Of a stretch of 37,969 nucleotides of DNA, positions 24,689 to 33,582 are shown piece after piece. Below the pieces are notes generated by a model. That model made no database searches. It was not told where the DNA came from and was given only the letters and a program-made list of their open reading frames with translations. The position numbers were made by a program, and so were the translations under genes. How positions within the stretch are numbered: position 1 is the stretch's first letter; every line of letters begins with the position of its first letter. Origin of the DNA: Sulfurovum sp. (GTDB lineage: Bacteria > Campylobacterota > Campylobacteria > Campylobacterales > Sulfurovaceae); the NCBI GenBank assembly GCA_015661795.1, contig DQVJ01000104.1:1-37969 (forward strand). Direction: 5' to 3'.

Positions 24689-26044
24689 TTATTTTCCTTT
24701 GTTTGTAATGATAAGTGCTTTTAAGATATCTACAGCCGATTTAAGCTGGGCATCTTTGTAAAGTTGTTGTTCTGTGATAATACTCTCATCAATTTCTGTT
24801 TCATTATTTTCAGAAGTGGCATTGATTTCTATTGGTTCAATAGTCCCTTTCTCTATATTTGAAAGTTCTTCTTCCAAATGTTTTTTAAGATCTCTTTCTT
24901 TTAAAAGTACAGGATCTTCTTGATATTCAATTTTTCCTAAATGTACTATAATATCTGGCGTGACACCTACTGCTTGAATTGTACGCCCGCTTGGCAAATA
25001 ATATCTTGCTACAGTCAGTTTTAATGCCTCTTTTTCACCTATAGGCATAACTACTTGTACAGAACCTTTACCAAATGTTTTTTCACCAATGACAATAGAA
25101 CGATTAAAGTCTTGTAGTGCCCCAGCAACAATCTCTGAAGCAGAAGCAGAGCCACCATCCACAAGAACTATTATAGGCGTATCCGTATCTGTTCCTTTTT
25201 TATGTGCATTATATTGCGTGTTTTCACTTTTCAACTTACCTTTTTGGCTAACGATAACACCTTTGTCTACAAAAAGATCTACCAGACCAACAGCTTGGTC
25301 CAACAAGCCTCCAGGGTTACTTCTAAGGTCAAGTATAATACCTTGGGTATTATTATGTTCTTTTATTGCTTTTTTCACATTTTTGACTACTTTTTGATCG
25401 AAAGAAGTGACAAGTAAATACAGTAATTTATCTTCTATCGTTTTGGCATAAACAGACTGTATCTTTATAATATCTCTAACAATTTTTATTTTAAGTGGTT
25501 TAAGCTCTTTTTTTCTGATGATGGTAAGAACAACAGAAGTCTTAGGTTTTCCTCTCATCAGTTTAACTGACTCATCAATATTCATACCAATGGTTGCAGT
25601 ATTATCTATTTTCAAAATAATATCTCCAGACTTGACACCTGCTCTATACGCAGGTGTGTCTTTAATAGGAGCAATAACGGTTAATGCTCCTTCTTTCATA
25701 CCTATAGAAATACCAAGCCCACCAAACTCACCTTTGGTTTGTACAGTCAGGTCTTTAAATGCTTTAGTATCCATATACGTGGAGTGTGCATCAAGGTTTG
25801 TCATCAAGCCTTTTAATGCTTTTTCTACAAGAGACGTTGTATTGATGTCATCCACATACTGACTCTCTATGAGATTGAGTATTTGAGTAAACTTAATATA
25901 TGCAGCCATTTTTTCTTTGGCTGTAGAAGGGGTATATTTTTTTACACTTGCATTTTTTGCCATTGCAGAAGAACTAAATAGATAGGATACTGCCAGAGCC
26001 GATACTAACCCTGCTATAATCACTTTTTTACTTTTTTTAATCAT
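24689..26044 (-). CDS. ctpA: S41-family C-terminal processing peptidase (CtpA)
   Basis: Periplasmic serine protease acting on C-termini of exported proteins. In 451 residues: signal or anchor helix (about 7-29), a PDZ domain (about 100-180, with FGGLGISIG and GVKSGDIILKIDN), and the S41 core with LDLRSNPGGLLDQA, GGSASASEIVAGALQD (probable nucleophile Ser301) and KTFGKGSVQ (Lys326). An acidic tail (about 385-445, rich in E, N and T) is not part of the core. It is first of a tight run into purC, purS and purQ; a probable terminator at 26088-26115 separates it from the operon upstream. Confidence 0.94.
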   Translation of the reverse strand: MIKKSKKVIIAGLVSALAVSYLFSSSAMAKNASVKKYTPSTAKEKMAAYIKFTQILNLIESQYVDDINTTSLVEKALKGLMTNLDAHSTYMDTKAFKDLTVQTKGEFGGLGISIGMKEGALTVIAPIKDTPAYRAGVKSGDIILKIDNTATIGMNIDESVKLMRGKPKTSVVLTIIRKKELKPLKIKIVRDIIKIQSVYAKTIEDKLLYLLVTSFDQKVVKNVKKAIKEHNNTQGIILDLRSNPGGLLDQAVGLVDLFVDKGVIVSQKGKLKSENTQYNAHKKGTDTDTPIIVLVDGGSASASEIVAGALQDFNRSIVIGEKTFGKGSVQVVMPIGEKEALKLTVARYYLPSGRTIQAVGVTPDIIVHLGKIEYQEDPVLLKERDLKKHLEEELSNIEKGTIEPIEINATSENNETEIDESIITEQQLYKDAQLKSAVDILKALIITNKGK

Positions 26045-26087
26045 ATGATAGTCTCTCCATGAGAATTGATTTATAATTTTATTTAAA

Positions 26088-26115
26088 AACGTATAAGAGG
26101 TTGCTTTTATACGTT
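26088..26115 (-). terminator. Intrinsic terminator after the transglutaminase operon
   Basis: Arms AACGTATAA (26088-26096) and TTATACGTT (26107-26115) form a 9-bp stem with a 10-nt loop. On the minus strand the stem is followed by three T (five counting the end of the arm). It lies 26 nt after the transglutaminase stop and before ctpA. Confidence 0.6.
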
Positions 26116-26141
26116 ATTGCAACGAGTATAGTTTATAAAAG

Positions 26142-28106
26142 TTAACAGTTCTTCATTTTAGATATTTTTTTTACTAAATGTTTGAGTTCTATTCTAGATT
26201 TTTGTAATGTATAAGTCCCATAGACTATTTCTTCGTATAATACATCAACCCTTTGTAAAGCGTGTATCACCATATAGTGACTTGGAAACTCTGTTTCATA
26301 ACGCATAAAATATTGATGTAAGCTTTCATTTTTTTTACGCACAAAACCTTTTTTCTTCAAAGATCGTAATAAGGGCTGTACAATAGACAATGCTTCTGAA
26401 CTGTACCGTGGACGTTTCAAATAGGTGATTAACAACAAAGTGATTATTACCAATAAAATCAAACTTGTCACTAAAATAAAAATAAATCTAGGATTTTTTT
26501 TTGCATATTGCAGTAACTGTTTTTGACGTATGTTTGAGTAATAGAGTATCCATGTTTCTACCTGATATTTAGCATACATAAGATAGAGGTTTATTTTTTT
26601 TGCCAAAGGACTCTGAGTTGGGCTGTTTGTTTGCTTATCTTCACTGCCCACTGTATTGATTTCTATATGTGATGCGGTACTTGTGCTTTCATATCTTACC
26701 CAGTGTGAATTCATATAAAGTTCTACCCATGCATGGGCATCCTTTTCTTTAACCGCTAGATAATTATTTAAAGCATTACTGCTATCTCCTTTATACCCTG
26801 TCACGATACGGGCAGGTATTCCTGCCATACGTGCCATTGTAGTAAAGGAAGATGCAAAATGTACACAATAGCCACGTTTTTTATCAAACAAAAAACTGTC
26901 TGTTGTGTGATTGATATCCAATGGTTCAGGTTTGAGTGTATAGGTCAAGGACTTAGCGTGAAAAAACATAACGATAGCTTTGGCTCTTTCTTCTTTTGAA
27001 ACATATAGATTTTTAATTTTCAATGCTTCTTCATAGGTTTTTGGGTTTTGTTTTGCATCAAAGCGTGAAGAAACTTTTAAAGTATATCTATCAACTTTAT
27101 CATAAAATTTAGAATTCAAGGTAGATCTTGCAGTATAGTGTAGAGGTTCTTTAATAGCATCTTTGACTGTACTGATAAGATCTCTGTCCAGTACACTCTC
27201 TTTTGCAGGACTTTGCGGTATATCAAGTAGATAAATCCAACGTTTCTGGGTAGGGTATAGTGTGACGTTATACGCTACCTTTGCACCATCTCTCGTGTAA
27301 GAGACATAATTATTTCTTTTCACAAATGAGGGGATAGGCTCCCAATGGTCTTTTTTATCAATGTACAAAATACTACCTCTAAAATAAAGAAAATGTGCAG
27401 GAGGTACTTGCTTTTCAAACCCAACCTCCATCACGATTCGCTCACTAGGCACAAGTAAAGCTTTATTATCTAAATACATCGTACCATCATGTCCCATACG
27501 TTGTATCGTCTCACCTTTAAATCCATAATTGGCATGTTCAAAAGAGATACGAGGGAAAAAAATAAACAGCACGACCACCCATGGTAATGAATACATAAAC
27601 ATCACCATAGTAGCGCGAAAACTTTCTACCAAATCACTCTGCATACGGTGTGTAAGTACCATCCAAAGCAAGAAAAAAACTTCAAAGATGACATAAATGA
27701 GCATCACAATACCATGATAAAAAAATAATGACAGTGCTAAAAATAAAAAGGGTGAGATGAGCAGGTAAAAGTTTATCTTTTGGGTGAGTCTTTGCATGGC
27801 TACTACCACAAGTAAAACATAGACCAATAGTTCTAAAAACAGCTTAAGACGGGAGAGTCCCCTAAAGCTAAAAGCCCCATACATGGACAGGTAGACCGCC
27901 AATACACCTAAAATAAATACAAACAATATCAGTCCGTTACCTGCAGGAGTACGCTTAAAATAAAGAAGAGAAAAAATTATAATACTAAATAATATCATAG
28001 GCACTTTAAGCATCAATATAAGAGGCAAAAGCACTACTATATAGACCCAATCTAAAAGAACAAGGTCTTCTAGTTTAGTAGGTAGCGAGGGTAGTGAGAA
28101 TCTCAT
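26142..28106 (-). CDS. TgpA-type membrane transglutaminase-like protein
   Basis: A 654-residue inner-membrane protein: about six N-terminal helices (residues 15-190), a periplasmic transglutaminase-core domain (about 330-480), a further helix (about 545-565) and a cytoplasmic DUF4129-like tail. Catalytic Cys414 (GYCVHF) and His458 (DAHAWVE) are clear. The third position, normally Asp in DPT, reads Glu473 (RYESTS). It is the third gene of an overlapping MoxR-DUF58-TgpA set (overlap 32 nt with DUF58). Such sets are widespread; the Pseudomonas TgpA is essential, but its substrate is unknown. It may crosslink or cleave peptides of the envelope. Confidence 0.88.
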   Translation of the reverse strand: MRFSLPSLPTKLEDLVLLDWVYIVVLLPLILMLKVPMILFSIIIFSLLYFKRTPAGNGLILFVFILGVLAVYLSMYGAFSFRGLSRLKLFLELLVYVLLVVVAMQRLTQKINFYLLISPFLFLALSLFFYHGIVMLIYVIFEVFFLLWMVLTHRMQSDLVESFRATMVMFMYSLPWVVVLFIFFPRISFEHANYGFKGETIQRMGHDGTMYLDNKALLVPSERIVMEVGFEKQVPPAHFLYFRGSILYIDKKDHWEPIPSFVKRNNYVSYTRDGAKVAYNVTLYPTQKRWIYLLDIPQSPAKESVLDRDLISTVKDAIKEPLHYTARSTLNSKFYDKVDRYTLKVSSRFDAKQNPKTYEEALKIKNLYVSKEERAKAIVMFFHAKSLTYTLKPEPLDINHTTDSFLFDKKRGYCVHFASSFTTMARMAGIPARIVTGYKGDSSNALNNYLAVKEKDAHAWVELYMNSHWVRYESTSTASHIEINTVGSEDKQTNSPTQSPLAKKINLYLMYAKYQVETWILYYSNIRQKQLLQYAKKNPRFIFILVTSLILLVIITLLLITYLKRPRYSSEALSIVQPLLRSLKKKGFVRKKNESLHQYFMRYETEFPSHYMVIHALQRVDVLYEEIVYGTYTLQKSRIELKHLVKKISKMKNC

Positions 28107-28947
28107 CTATGCTCTCCTTATGGCTACTAAGTTGCACGTTAGGTAGTTTTACACTAAAGGGTAAATGTTTTTTTTCACAAGCAAGTACCCAGAGGCAAAG
28201 TTGAGAAAGACGTGCTTCATCGTTACTACCTGCCTTATAAAAATCAAAAACAAGATTCGCTGTCTGCGTCTCTTTTATAAAAGTCTTTACCAAGAGTTCT
28301 CCTTTTGCCACAGATGCCCAGTGGATATGTGAGAGCTTTTGTGAAGCATCATAAGCACGTAAGCCATCAAACTCTTTTTCTTCTCCATAATGTGTCTCAG
28401 CTTCATTGAGAAAAGTTTCTAGGCTTTTGCCTTTGGGTTCAGGATAAGCCATACCTTCATAACTACCCTCTATGGCTAAAGTAAGCCTCGCTGTTGAAAG
28501 TGGATATTTACTCTCCAAGTAACATTCAGCATACTCAAATATCCCTCGTTTTGTTGGAGTAAAGGGAAGTGACAGTATGTTACTAGTCTCCCCTTTGAGT
28601 TGTATCAAGTCCATAGAAGAGCCTTTTCCATGAAGCGTGACTGACCACGAAGGAGTTGTACTGGTATTGGTCACCTCCACTAATATTTTACCTTCTTGTC
28701 CTGTAAAAAATCGTCCAGAGGGCACAAATGTTGATTGTATATGACCTAAATTGAGAACACCTAAAGGGCCTGCAGAAAAAGCAAAAGAAAATACAAAAAA
28801 AAGCGTAATATAGACTAAATTAAAGTCATGCATATAGGCTTCTAAAAAAAGCCCAAAGAGTATTACTACAATGACAATCGAAAAAATGGTGGCATGTTGT
28901 TTGATACGTTTATGTATCTGGATGAATGTGCGTAAAGATTTCAACAT
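28075..28947 (-). CDS. DUF58-family protein
   Basis: A 290-residue membrane protein with two N-terminal helices (about 18-36 and 40-60) and a periplasmic or cytoplasmic beta-sandwich, then the DUF58 signature (about 195-225) with LRAYDASQKLSHIHWASVAK and ELLVKTF. This is a vWA-like fold lacking a full MIDAS motif in the visible segment. It overlaps moxR by 38 nt and the transglutaminase by 32 nt, so all three are coupled. Family members are client or partner proteins of MoxR ATPases; exact function unknown. Confidence 0.85.
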   Translation of the reverse strand: MLKSLRTFIQIHKRIKQHATIFSIVIVVILFGLFLEAYMHDFNLVYITLFFVFSFAFSAGPLGVLNLGHIQSTFVPSGRFFTGQEGKILVEVTNTSTTPSWSVTLHGKGSSMDLIQLKGETSNILSLPFTPTKRGIFEYAECYLESKYPLSTARLTLAIEGSYEGMAYPEPKGKSLETFLNEAETHYGEEKEFDGLRAYDASQKLSHIHWASVAKGELLVKTFIKETQTANLVFDFYKAGSNDEARLSQLCLWVLACEKKHLPFSVKLPNVQLSSHKESIDEILTTLATY

Positions 28948-29827
28948 CTATTCTCTTTGTACTTGTAGAACCTTCATTAAATACAAGTCTATGAGCACAG
29001 ACAAAAGGTGTGACCATCTGTACGTCATCGGGTGTAGCGTAGTCCCTACCTTGTAACATAGCCCATGACTTTACCATAGCCACAAGTGACAAGGCACCAC
29101 GAGTTGAAAGTCCATATTCAAACTTACCAGATTCACGCGTAAAAGCAATAATCTCTTGTAAAAAGTCTAAAAGTACCTCAGAGAGTTTTACTTCTGAAGC
29201 TTTGTGCATAATAGCTTCTATTTCTGAGAGGTTAAACATAGTTGGGGTTTTGGTATCAATTTTCTTCCCTACAAGGATATCACGTTCCGAACTTTTATCA
29301 GGGTATCCAATACCAAAAGAACACATAAAACGGTCTAGTTGCGAGTTAGGCAGAGGAAAAGTCCCTACTTCCTCATGTGGGTTTTGTGTCCCAATGACAA
29401 AAAAGGGTTTAGGAAGCGTATAGGCCACAGCATCTATAGTCACTACCCCTTCTTCCATAGCTTGGAGTAGGGCAGACTGTGTTTTTGGCATGGAACGGTT
29501 GATCTCGTCTGCGAGCAAAAAAGAGCTAAAGACAGGGCCTTTTCTAAAAACAAATGCACCATCTTTCTGGTTGTAGTAGTTGATACCTAGTATATCTGAG
29601 GGTAGCATATCTGAAGTAAACTGTATACGTCCAAAATCTAAACCAAGTACTTGTGAGAGCTGTTTAGCCAAAGTCGTTTTACCTACCCCTGGTATATCTT
29701 CTAGCAGTAGGTGACCACCAGCAAAAAACGTAGCCAAAGAGAGTGCTATGGTTTCTCTTTTCCCTATGAGGTGCTTTTCTATAGTATCGATGATGGGTGT
29801 AAATTCTGGGGATATTGTGTAAATCAT
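28910..29827 (-). CDS. MoxR-family AAA+ ATPase
   Basis: Chaperone-like ATPase thought to help fold or activate vWA-containing partners. In 305 residues: Walker A GVGKTT (47-52), Walker B LLADEINR (104-111, Asp107-Glu108), sensor 1 VIGTQNP, arginine finger region LDRF, and a C-terminal lid domain with GLSTRGALSLVAMVKSWA (sensor 2 Arg). Length is normal. It is first in the MoxR-DUF58-TgpA operon. No separate vWA protein gene lies in the window, so DUF58 is the likely partner. Confidence 0.93.
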   Translation of the reverse strand: MIYTISPEFTPIIDTIEKHLIGKRETIALSLATFFAGGHLLLEDIPGVGKTTLAKQLSQVLGLDFGRIQFTSDMLPSDILGINYYNQKDGAFVFRKGPVFSSFLLADEINRSMPKTQSALLQAMEEGVVTIDAVAYTLPKPFFVIGTQNPHEEVGTFPLPNSQLDRFMCSFGIGYPDKSSERDILVGKKIDTKTPTMFNLSEIEAIMHKASEVKLSEVLLDFLQEIIAFTRESGKFEYGLSTRGALSLVAMVKSWAMLQGRDYATPDDVQMVTPFVCAHRLVFNEGSTSTKRIDVEIFTHIHPDT

Positions 29828-29969
29828 GTGTTAGTGTATCAAAAGTTTTATGTAATGTTTATCATTAATGAAATAAATTTTTATTTTTTCATATTAACGC
29901 ATTTTAGACATAATAGAGACTATATATAATAATCAAATTTCAAATATATTCATAATTTTACTAAACTAA

Positions 29970-29990
29970 CTTGACACAAAGAGACTCAAT
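29970..29990. promoter_or_regulatory. HAIR-like HspR operator over the clpB promoter
   Basis: CTTGACA-N7-ACTCAAT matches the HAIR consensus CTTGAGT-N7-ACTCAAG at 11 of 14 defined positions with the exact 7-nt spacing. It overlaps the -35 hexamer, so binding would block polymerase. HspR control of clpB is known in Campylobacter. Confidence 0.75.
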
Positions 29991-30000
29991 GTTGTATAAT
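29971..30000 (+). promoter_or_regulatory. Sigma-70 promoter of clpB
   Basis: Consensus TTGACA (29971-29976) and TATAAT (29995-30000), spacer 18 nt. The predicted leader is about 28 nt and contains AAGGAG before the ATG at 30035. Confidence 0.85.
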
Positions 30001-30034
30001 ATCCCTAGAAATTGACAAAAGAAGGAGATATACC

Positions 30035-32608
30035 ATGAATATCTTAGAAAAATTAACCAACCAAATGCAAGGCACCATCGAATCTGGAGTATCTTTAGCA
30101 TTACATAATAAAAACCAAGAAGTAGAACCAGTACATTTACTTTGGGCATTACTAACTAACAGTGGAAGTATATTACACCAAGCACTCAACAAAATGAATG
30201 TAGACAAAGCTGCCATAGAACTAGAGACTAAAAGTATAGCAAATAAACTACCTACTGTATCAACCGTAACAAAAGAGAGCATCAAACTTGGGCAAAATCT
30301 AGTAAGAACACTTCAAAATGCTGAAGGGGTCATGACAACTAACGGTGACCAATACTTAGCAGTAGATGCGTGGCTGTTAGCCAATGCAAATGAGAGTTTT
30401 ATCAAAGATACTATAGGTAAATATGTTGATATCTCAGAATTCCAAAAGACTTTAGAGAGTATCCGAGGAGGCAAGCAGATAGACTCTCAATCGGGTGATG
30501 AAACGCTTGAAGCTTTGGCACAATATGCCGATGACCTAAACCAAAAAGCACTTGATGGTAAGCTTGACCCTGTCATAGGACGGGATGAAGAGGTGCAACG
30601 TATGATGCAAATTCTCATACGTAAAACTAAAAACAATCCCATACTCATCGGTGAACCAGGAACAGGTAAAACAGCCATAGTTGAAGGACTTGCACAACGT
30701 ATCGTAAATAAAGAAGTACCTTTGAGCCTTCAAAATATGCGTGTTATGAGCCTAGATATGAATAGACTCATCGCTGGAGCAAAATATAGAGGTGAATTTG
30801 AAGACAGACTCAAAGCTGTCATTGACGAAGTCAAAGAGTCGGCAAATATTATCTTGTTTATAGATGAAATTCATACTATTGTCGGTGCTGGCGCATCTGA
30901 AGGTGGTAATGATGCAGCAAACATCTTAAAACCGGCACTTGCACGTGGAGAGTTACATACTATTGGTGCAACGACACTTAAAGAGTATAGAAAATATTTT
31001 GAGAAAGATACCGCACTTCAACGTCGTTTTCAGCCTGTAAAAGTAGATGAGCCTAGTATCAATGAAGCGTTACAAATCCTAAGAGGAATTAAAGATAAAT
31101 TAGAGGCTCACCACAATGTTAACATCACAGATGCTGCACTCATCGCTGCTGCGAAGTTGTCTGACAGATACATTACAGATAGATTTCTGCCAGATAAAGC
31201 GATAGATCTTATAGATGAGGCAGCAGCAGAACTTAAGATGCAAATTGAGTCTGAGCCTACAGATTTGGCTAAAGCAAAACGTGAGATTAGTACACTTCAA
31301 GTAGAACGAGAAGCATTGAAGATGGATGTAACAGAAAAGAACACTTCACGTTTAGAAGAGATAGAAAAAGAGTTAGCGGATTTAGAAGAAAAACGTGTAG
31401 CATTACAAAGTCAGTTTGACAATGAAAAGAATGTCTTTAATGCCATTGCAGAAGTTAAGTCCGCCATAGACTCACTTAAAACACAAGCAGAACTTGTTAA
31501 ACGTGAAGGTGACTTCAATAAAGCTGCAGAGATTGAGTATGGACAAATACCAGCTGAAGAAGCAAAACTAGCCCAGATTGAAAACCAATGGACTGAAATG
31601 ATGAAAAATGGCACCTTGCTCAAAAACTCAGTTGATGAAGAGATGATTGCAAGTATCGTTAGCCGTTGGACAGGTATTTCTGTGTCTAAAATGCTGCAAG
31701 GTGAAAAAGAGAAAATCTTAGCCATTGAAAGCATCTTACGTGAAGAGGTTGTCGGACAAGATGAGGCACTTAAAGCTGTGGCTCGTGCAATAAAACGTAA
31801 CAAAGCAGGGCTTAGTGACACCAACAGACCAATAGGAAGCTTCATGTTCTTAGGCCCTACAGGTGTAGGTAAAACGCAAGTTGCCAAAACATTGGCGAAG
31901 TTCTTGTTTGACACAGAAAAGGCACTGATTCGCATCGATATGTCTGAGTACATGGAGAAGCATGCAGCCTCACGTTTAGTAGGAGCTCCTCCAGGATATG
32001 TAGGGTATGATGAAGGTGGACAACTCACAGAAGCAGTACGTCGTAAGCCATACTCTGTAGTACTCTTTGATGAGATAGAAAAAGCACATCCTGATGTGTT
32101 TAACACACTCCTGCAAGTACTTGATGATGGACGCTTGACAGACAACAAAGGAGTAACAGTAGACTTTAAAAATACCATTATTATCATGACTTCTAACATC
32201 GCGTCAGATAAAATTATGGAGATTACGGATAAAGAAGAGCGTAGGGTAGCAGTAAATGATGAACTCAAACGAAATTTCAAGCCAGAGTTCTTAAACCGAT
32301 TGGATGAACAAGTTATTTTTAACCCACTAGATTTAGCGGCTATTACACGCATTGTTGATATCTTATTTAAAGATATTCAGAAAAAATTGGCTGAACGTGA
32401 CATCACTATAAGCCTAACAGATAATGCTAAAGCTTACATAGCCGAAGCAGGATTTGACCCAGTGTATGGTGCAAGACCATTGAAACGTGCATTGTATGAA
32501 GTGGTAGAAGACCGGCTTGCAGAGCTTATCTTAGAAGACAAGGTAGTAGAGGGGTCATCTGTGAGTTTTGATGTTATAAATGGAGAGATTCAAATTGATA
32601 TTTCATAA
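30035..32608 (+). CDS. clpB: ATP-dependent disaggregase ClpB
   Basis: Hexameric AAA+ machine that extracts and refolds proteins from aggregates with DnaK. The 857 residues have the Clp-N domain (about 1-145), AAA-1 with GEPGTGKT (about 206-213) and VDEIHT-type Walker B (FIDEIHTIVGAGAS), the coiled-coil M domain (about 400-520, rich in E, K and L), and AAA-2 with GPTGVGKT (about 607-614) and LFDEIEKAHPDVFN. The C-terminal D2-small domain has YGARPLKRALYEV. The M domain separates it from ClpA and ClpC; there is no ClpP-binding IGF loop. It is transcribed alone, from a consensus promoter with a HAIR-like operator. Confidence 0.97.
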   Translation: MNILEKLTNQMQGTIESGVSLALHNKNQEVEPVHLLWALLTNSGSILHQALNKMNVDKAAIELETKSIANKLPTVSTVTKESIKLGQNLVRTLQNAEGVMTTNGDQYLAVDAWLLANANESFIKDTIGKYVDISEFQKTLESIRGGKQIDSQSGDETLEALAQYADDLNQKALDGKLDPVIGRDEEVQRMMQILIRKTKNNPILIGEPGTGKTAIVEGLAQRIVNKEVPLSLQNMRVMSLDMNRLIAGAKYRGEFEDRLKAVIDEVKESANIILFIDEIHTIVGAGASEGGNDAANILKPALARGELHTIGATTLKEYRKYFEKDTALQRRFQPVKVDEPSINEALQILRGIKDKLEAHHNVNITDAALIAAAKLSDRYITDRFLPDKAIDLIDEAAAELKMQIESEPTDLAKAKREISTLQVEREALKMDVTEKNTSRLEEIEKELADLEEKRVALQSQFDNEKNVFNAIAEVKSAIDSLKTQAELVKREGDFNKAAEIEYGQIPAEEAKLAQIENQWTEMMKNGTLLKNSVDEEMIASIVSRWTGISVSKMLQGEKEKILAIESILREEVVGQDEALKAVARAIKRNKAGLSDTNRPIGSFMFLGPTGVGKTQVAKTLAKFLFDTEKALIRIDMSEYMEKHAASRLVGAPPGYVGYDEGGQLTEAVRRKPYSVVLFDEIEKAHPDVFNTLLQVLDDGRLTDNKGVTVDFKNTIIIMTSNIASDKIMEITDKEERRVAVNDELKRNFKPEFLNRLDEQVIFNPLDLAAITRIVDILFKDIQKKLAERDITISLTDNAKAYIAEAGFDPVYGARPLKRALYEVVEDRLAELILEDKVVEGSSVSFDVINGEIQIDIS

Positions 32609-32612
32609 AAAG

Positions 32613-32637
32613 GTGTCACACGAATACTGTGTGACAC
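32613..32637 (-). terminator. Intrinsic terminator of the small secreted protein gene (possibly bidirectional)
   Basis: Arms GTGTCACAC (32613-32621) and GTGTGACAC (32629-32637) form a perfect 9-bp stem with a 7-nt loop. On the minus strand the stem is followed by CTTTTT. On the plus strand it lies 4 nt after the clpB stop without a T-run, so it may only weakly end clpB transcripts. Confidence 0.75.
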
Positions 32638-32664
32638 ACAAGGGAGTATAAGGGAAATAAGTAT

Positions 32665-32832
32665 TTATTTTCCCTCTGCACCTGCTTCTTCTGTAGTACC
32701 ATTTGTGTCACCTTCTGTTGGTGCTGGTGCTTGAGTTTCAAGTGCTGACATCGTTGTAGGTGCTTGTCCGTTTGCTTGTATAGCAACTGTTGCCATCGCC
32801 ATTGAAGCGATTAAAATCATCATTTTTTTCAT
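32665..32832 (-). CDS. Small secreted Ala/Pro/Thr/Glu-rich protein, 55 residues
   Basis: Short gene of 55 codons: start MKKMMILIASMAMATVAIQA is a clear Sec signal peptide (about 1-20), leaving a mature chain of about 35 residues with repeated A, P, T, E and G and no Cys. AAGGAA precedes the ATG by a good distance, and an intrinsic terminator lies 27 nt after the stop. Both frame this as a monocistronic gene. The mature part is acidic and likely disordered. I do not recognise a family; it may be a periplasmic or surface peptide of related bacteria. Confidence 0.7.
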   Translation of the reverse strand: MKKMMILIASMAMATVAIQANGQAPTTMSALETQAPAPTEGDTNGTTEEAGAEGK

Positions 32833-32867
32833 TCTATTTCCTTTTTAGTAGGTAAAAACCTTTTTTG

Positions 32868-32884
32868 TCGAATATTGTATTCGA
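32868..32884. promoter_or_regulatory. Dyad TCGAATA-TTG-TATTCGA upstream of the small secreted protein
   Basis: Perfect 7-bp arms around 3 nt, 36 nt before the start codon on the minus strand. TATACT (32898-32893, minus strand) lies just upstream and could be the -10 box, placing the dyad at or just after the transcription start, a usual repressor position. Confidence 0.45.
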
Positions 32885-32953
32885 ACAAGTAAAGTATAAT
32901 GCATAAGTGTGACTCAAATCTTACTTTAAAATTACCAAAGTATTAACTCAGAT

Positions 32954-32982
32954 TTTACATTATTCAAAAATTAAACTATACT
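32954..32982 (+). promoter_or_regulatory. Sigma-70 promoter of the methyltransferase gene
   Basis: TTTACA (32954-32959) and TATACT (32977-32982) with a 17-nt spacer, 27 nt before the ATG at 33010. Confidence 0.6.
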
Positions 32983-33009
32983 AGTCAGTAAACAAATGTA
33001 GGAGAAGCT

Positions 33010-33582
33010 ATGATTCCTTTTAATTATCTTGGATGGTTTTTTAAAACATTTGGTTCGATTATCTATCCAAAAGTTGTTCGCGAAGAACTTTGTAAGTTTT
33101 TAAAAAATGTTCCAAGACAAGCTAAAATTTTAGATCTTGGTGCAGGTACAGGTATGATGAGTGAATTTTCCCATACATGTAGAGATGATCTTTATTTCAT
33201 GGCTGTAGACCCAGCAAAGGATATGCTAAAATATGCTTTGCCATATATAAAAACACAAGTCGCATCTGCTGAAGATATCCCTTTTGAAGAGAGAAGTTTT
33301 GATGTCGTTTTGATGGGTGAATCTTTACATCATTTTAATAACATAGACCAGGCACTAAAAGAAATTGTCCGTGTCTTAAAAAAAGAGGGAAAAATATTTA
33401 TTTATGATTTTGATGTAAGTACATTTTTAGGTAAAAGTATTTGTCGGGGTGAAAAACTATTAGGTGAACCTGGTCATTTCTTTGTACCCGAAATTTTAAA
33501 AAATAAACTTGAAGATTATGGTTTTACAGCAGTGATAAGTAAACATAGCTGGCGATATACTATCGTAGCTAAACTATCATAA
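33010..33582 (+). CDS. Class I SAM-dependent methyltransferase
   Basis: A 190-residue cytoplasmic methyltransferase of the Methyltransf_11 type. Motif I LDLGAGTGM (about 42-50), acidic end of strand 2 AVDPAKDM, motif II region SAEDIPFEERSFDVVLMGESLHHF and post-motif RVLKKEGKIFIYDFD. The rest (GEKLLGEPGHFFVPEIL) is consistent with a small-molecule or lipid substrate, but none can be named. AGGAGA precedes the ATG. It is monocistronic between a divergent small gene and a convergent lipoprotein gene. Confidence 0.88.
   Translation: MIPFNYLGWFFKTFGSIIYPKVVREELCKFLKNVPRQAKILDLGAGTGMMSEFSHTCRDDLYFMAVDPAKDMLKYALPYIKTQVASAEDIPFEERSFDVVLMGESLHHFNNIDQALKEIVRVLKKEGKIFIYDFDVSTFLGKSICRGEKLLGEPGHFFVPEILKNKLEDYGFTAVISKHSWRYTIVAKLS

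Noticed and set aside
31411..32352. Long open frame (313 codons) antisense to clpB
   Set aside because: It is the mirror of conserved ClpB AAA-2 and M-domain coding sequence; the translation is Ser-rich with no recognisable domain.
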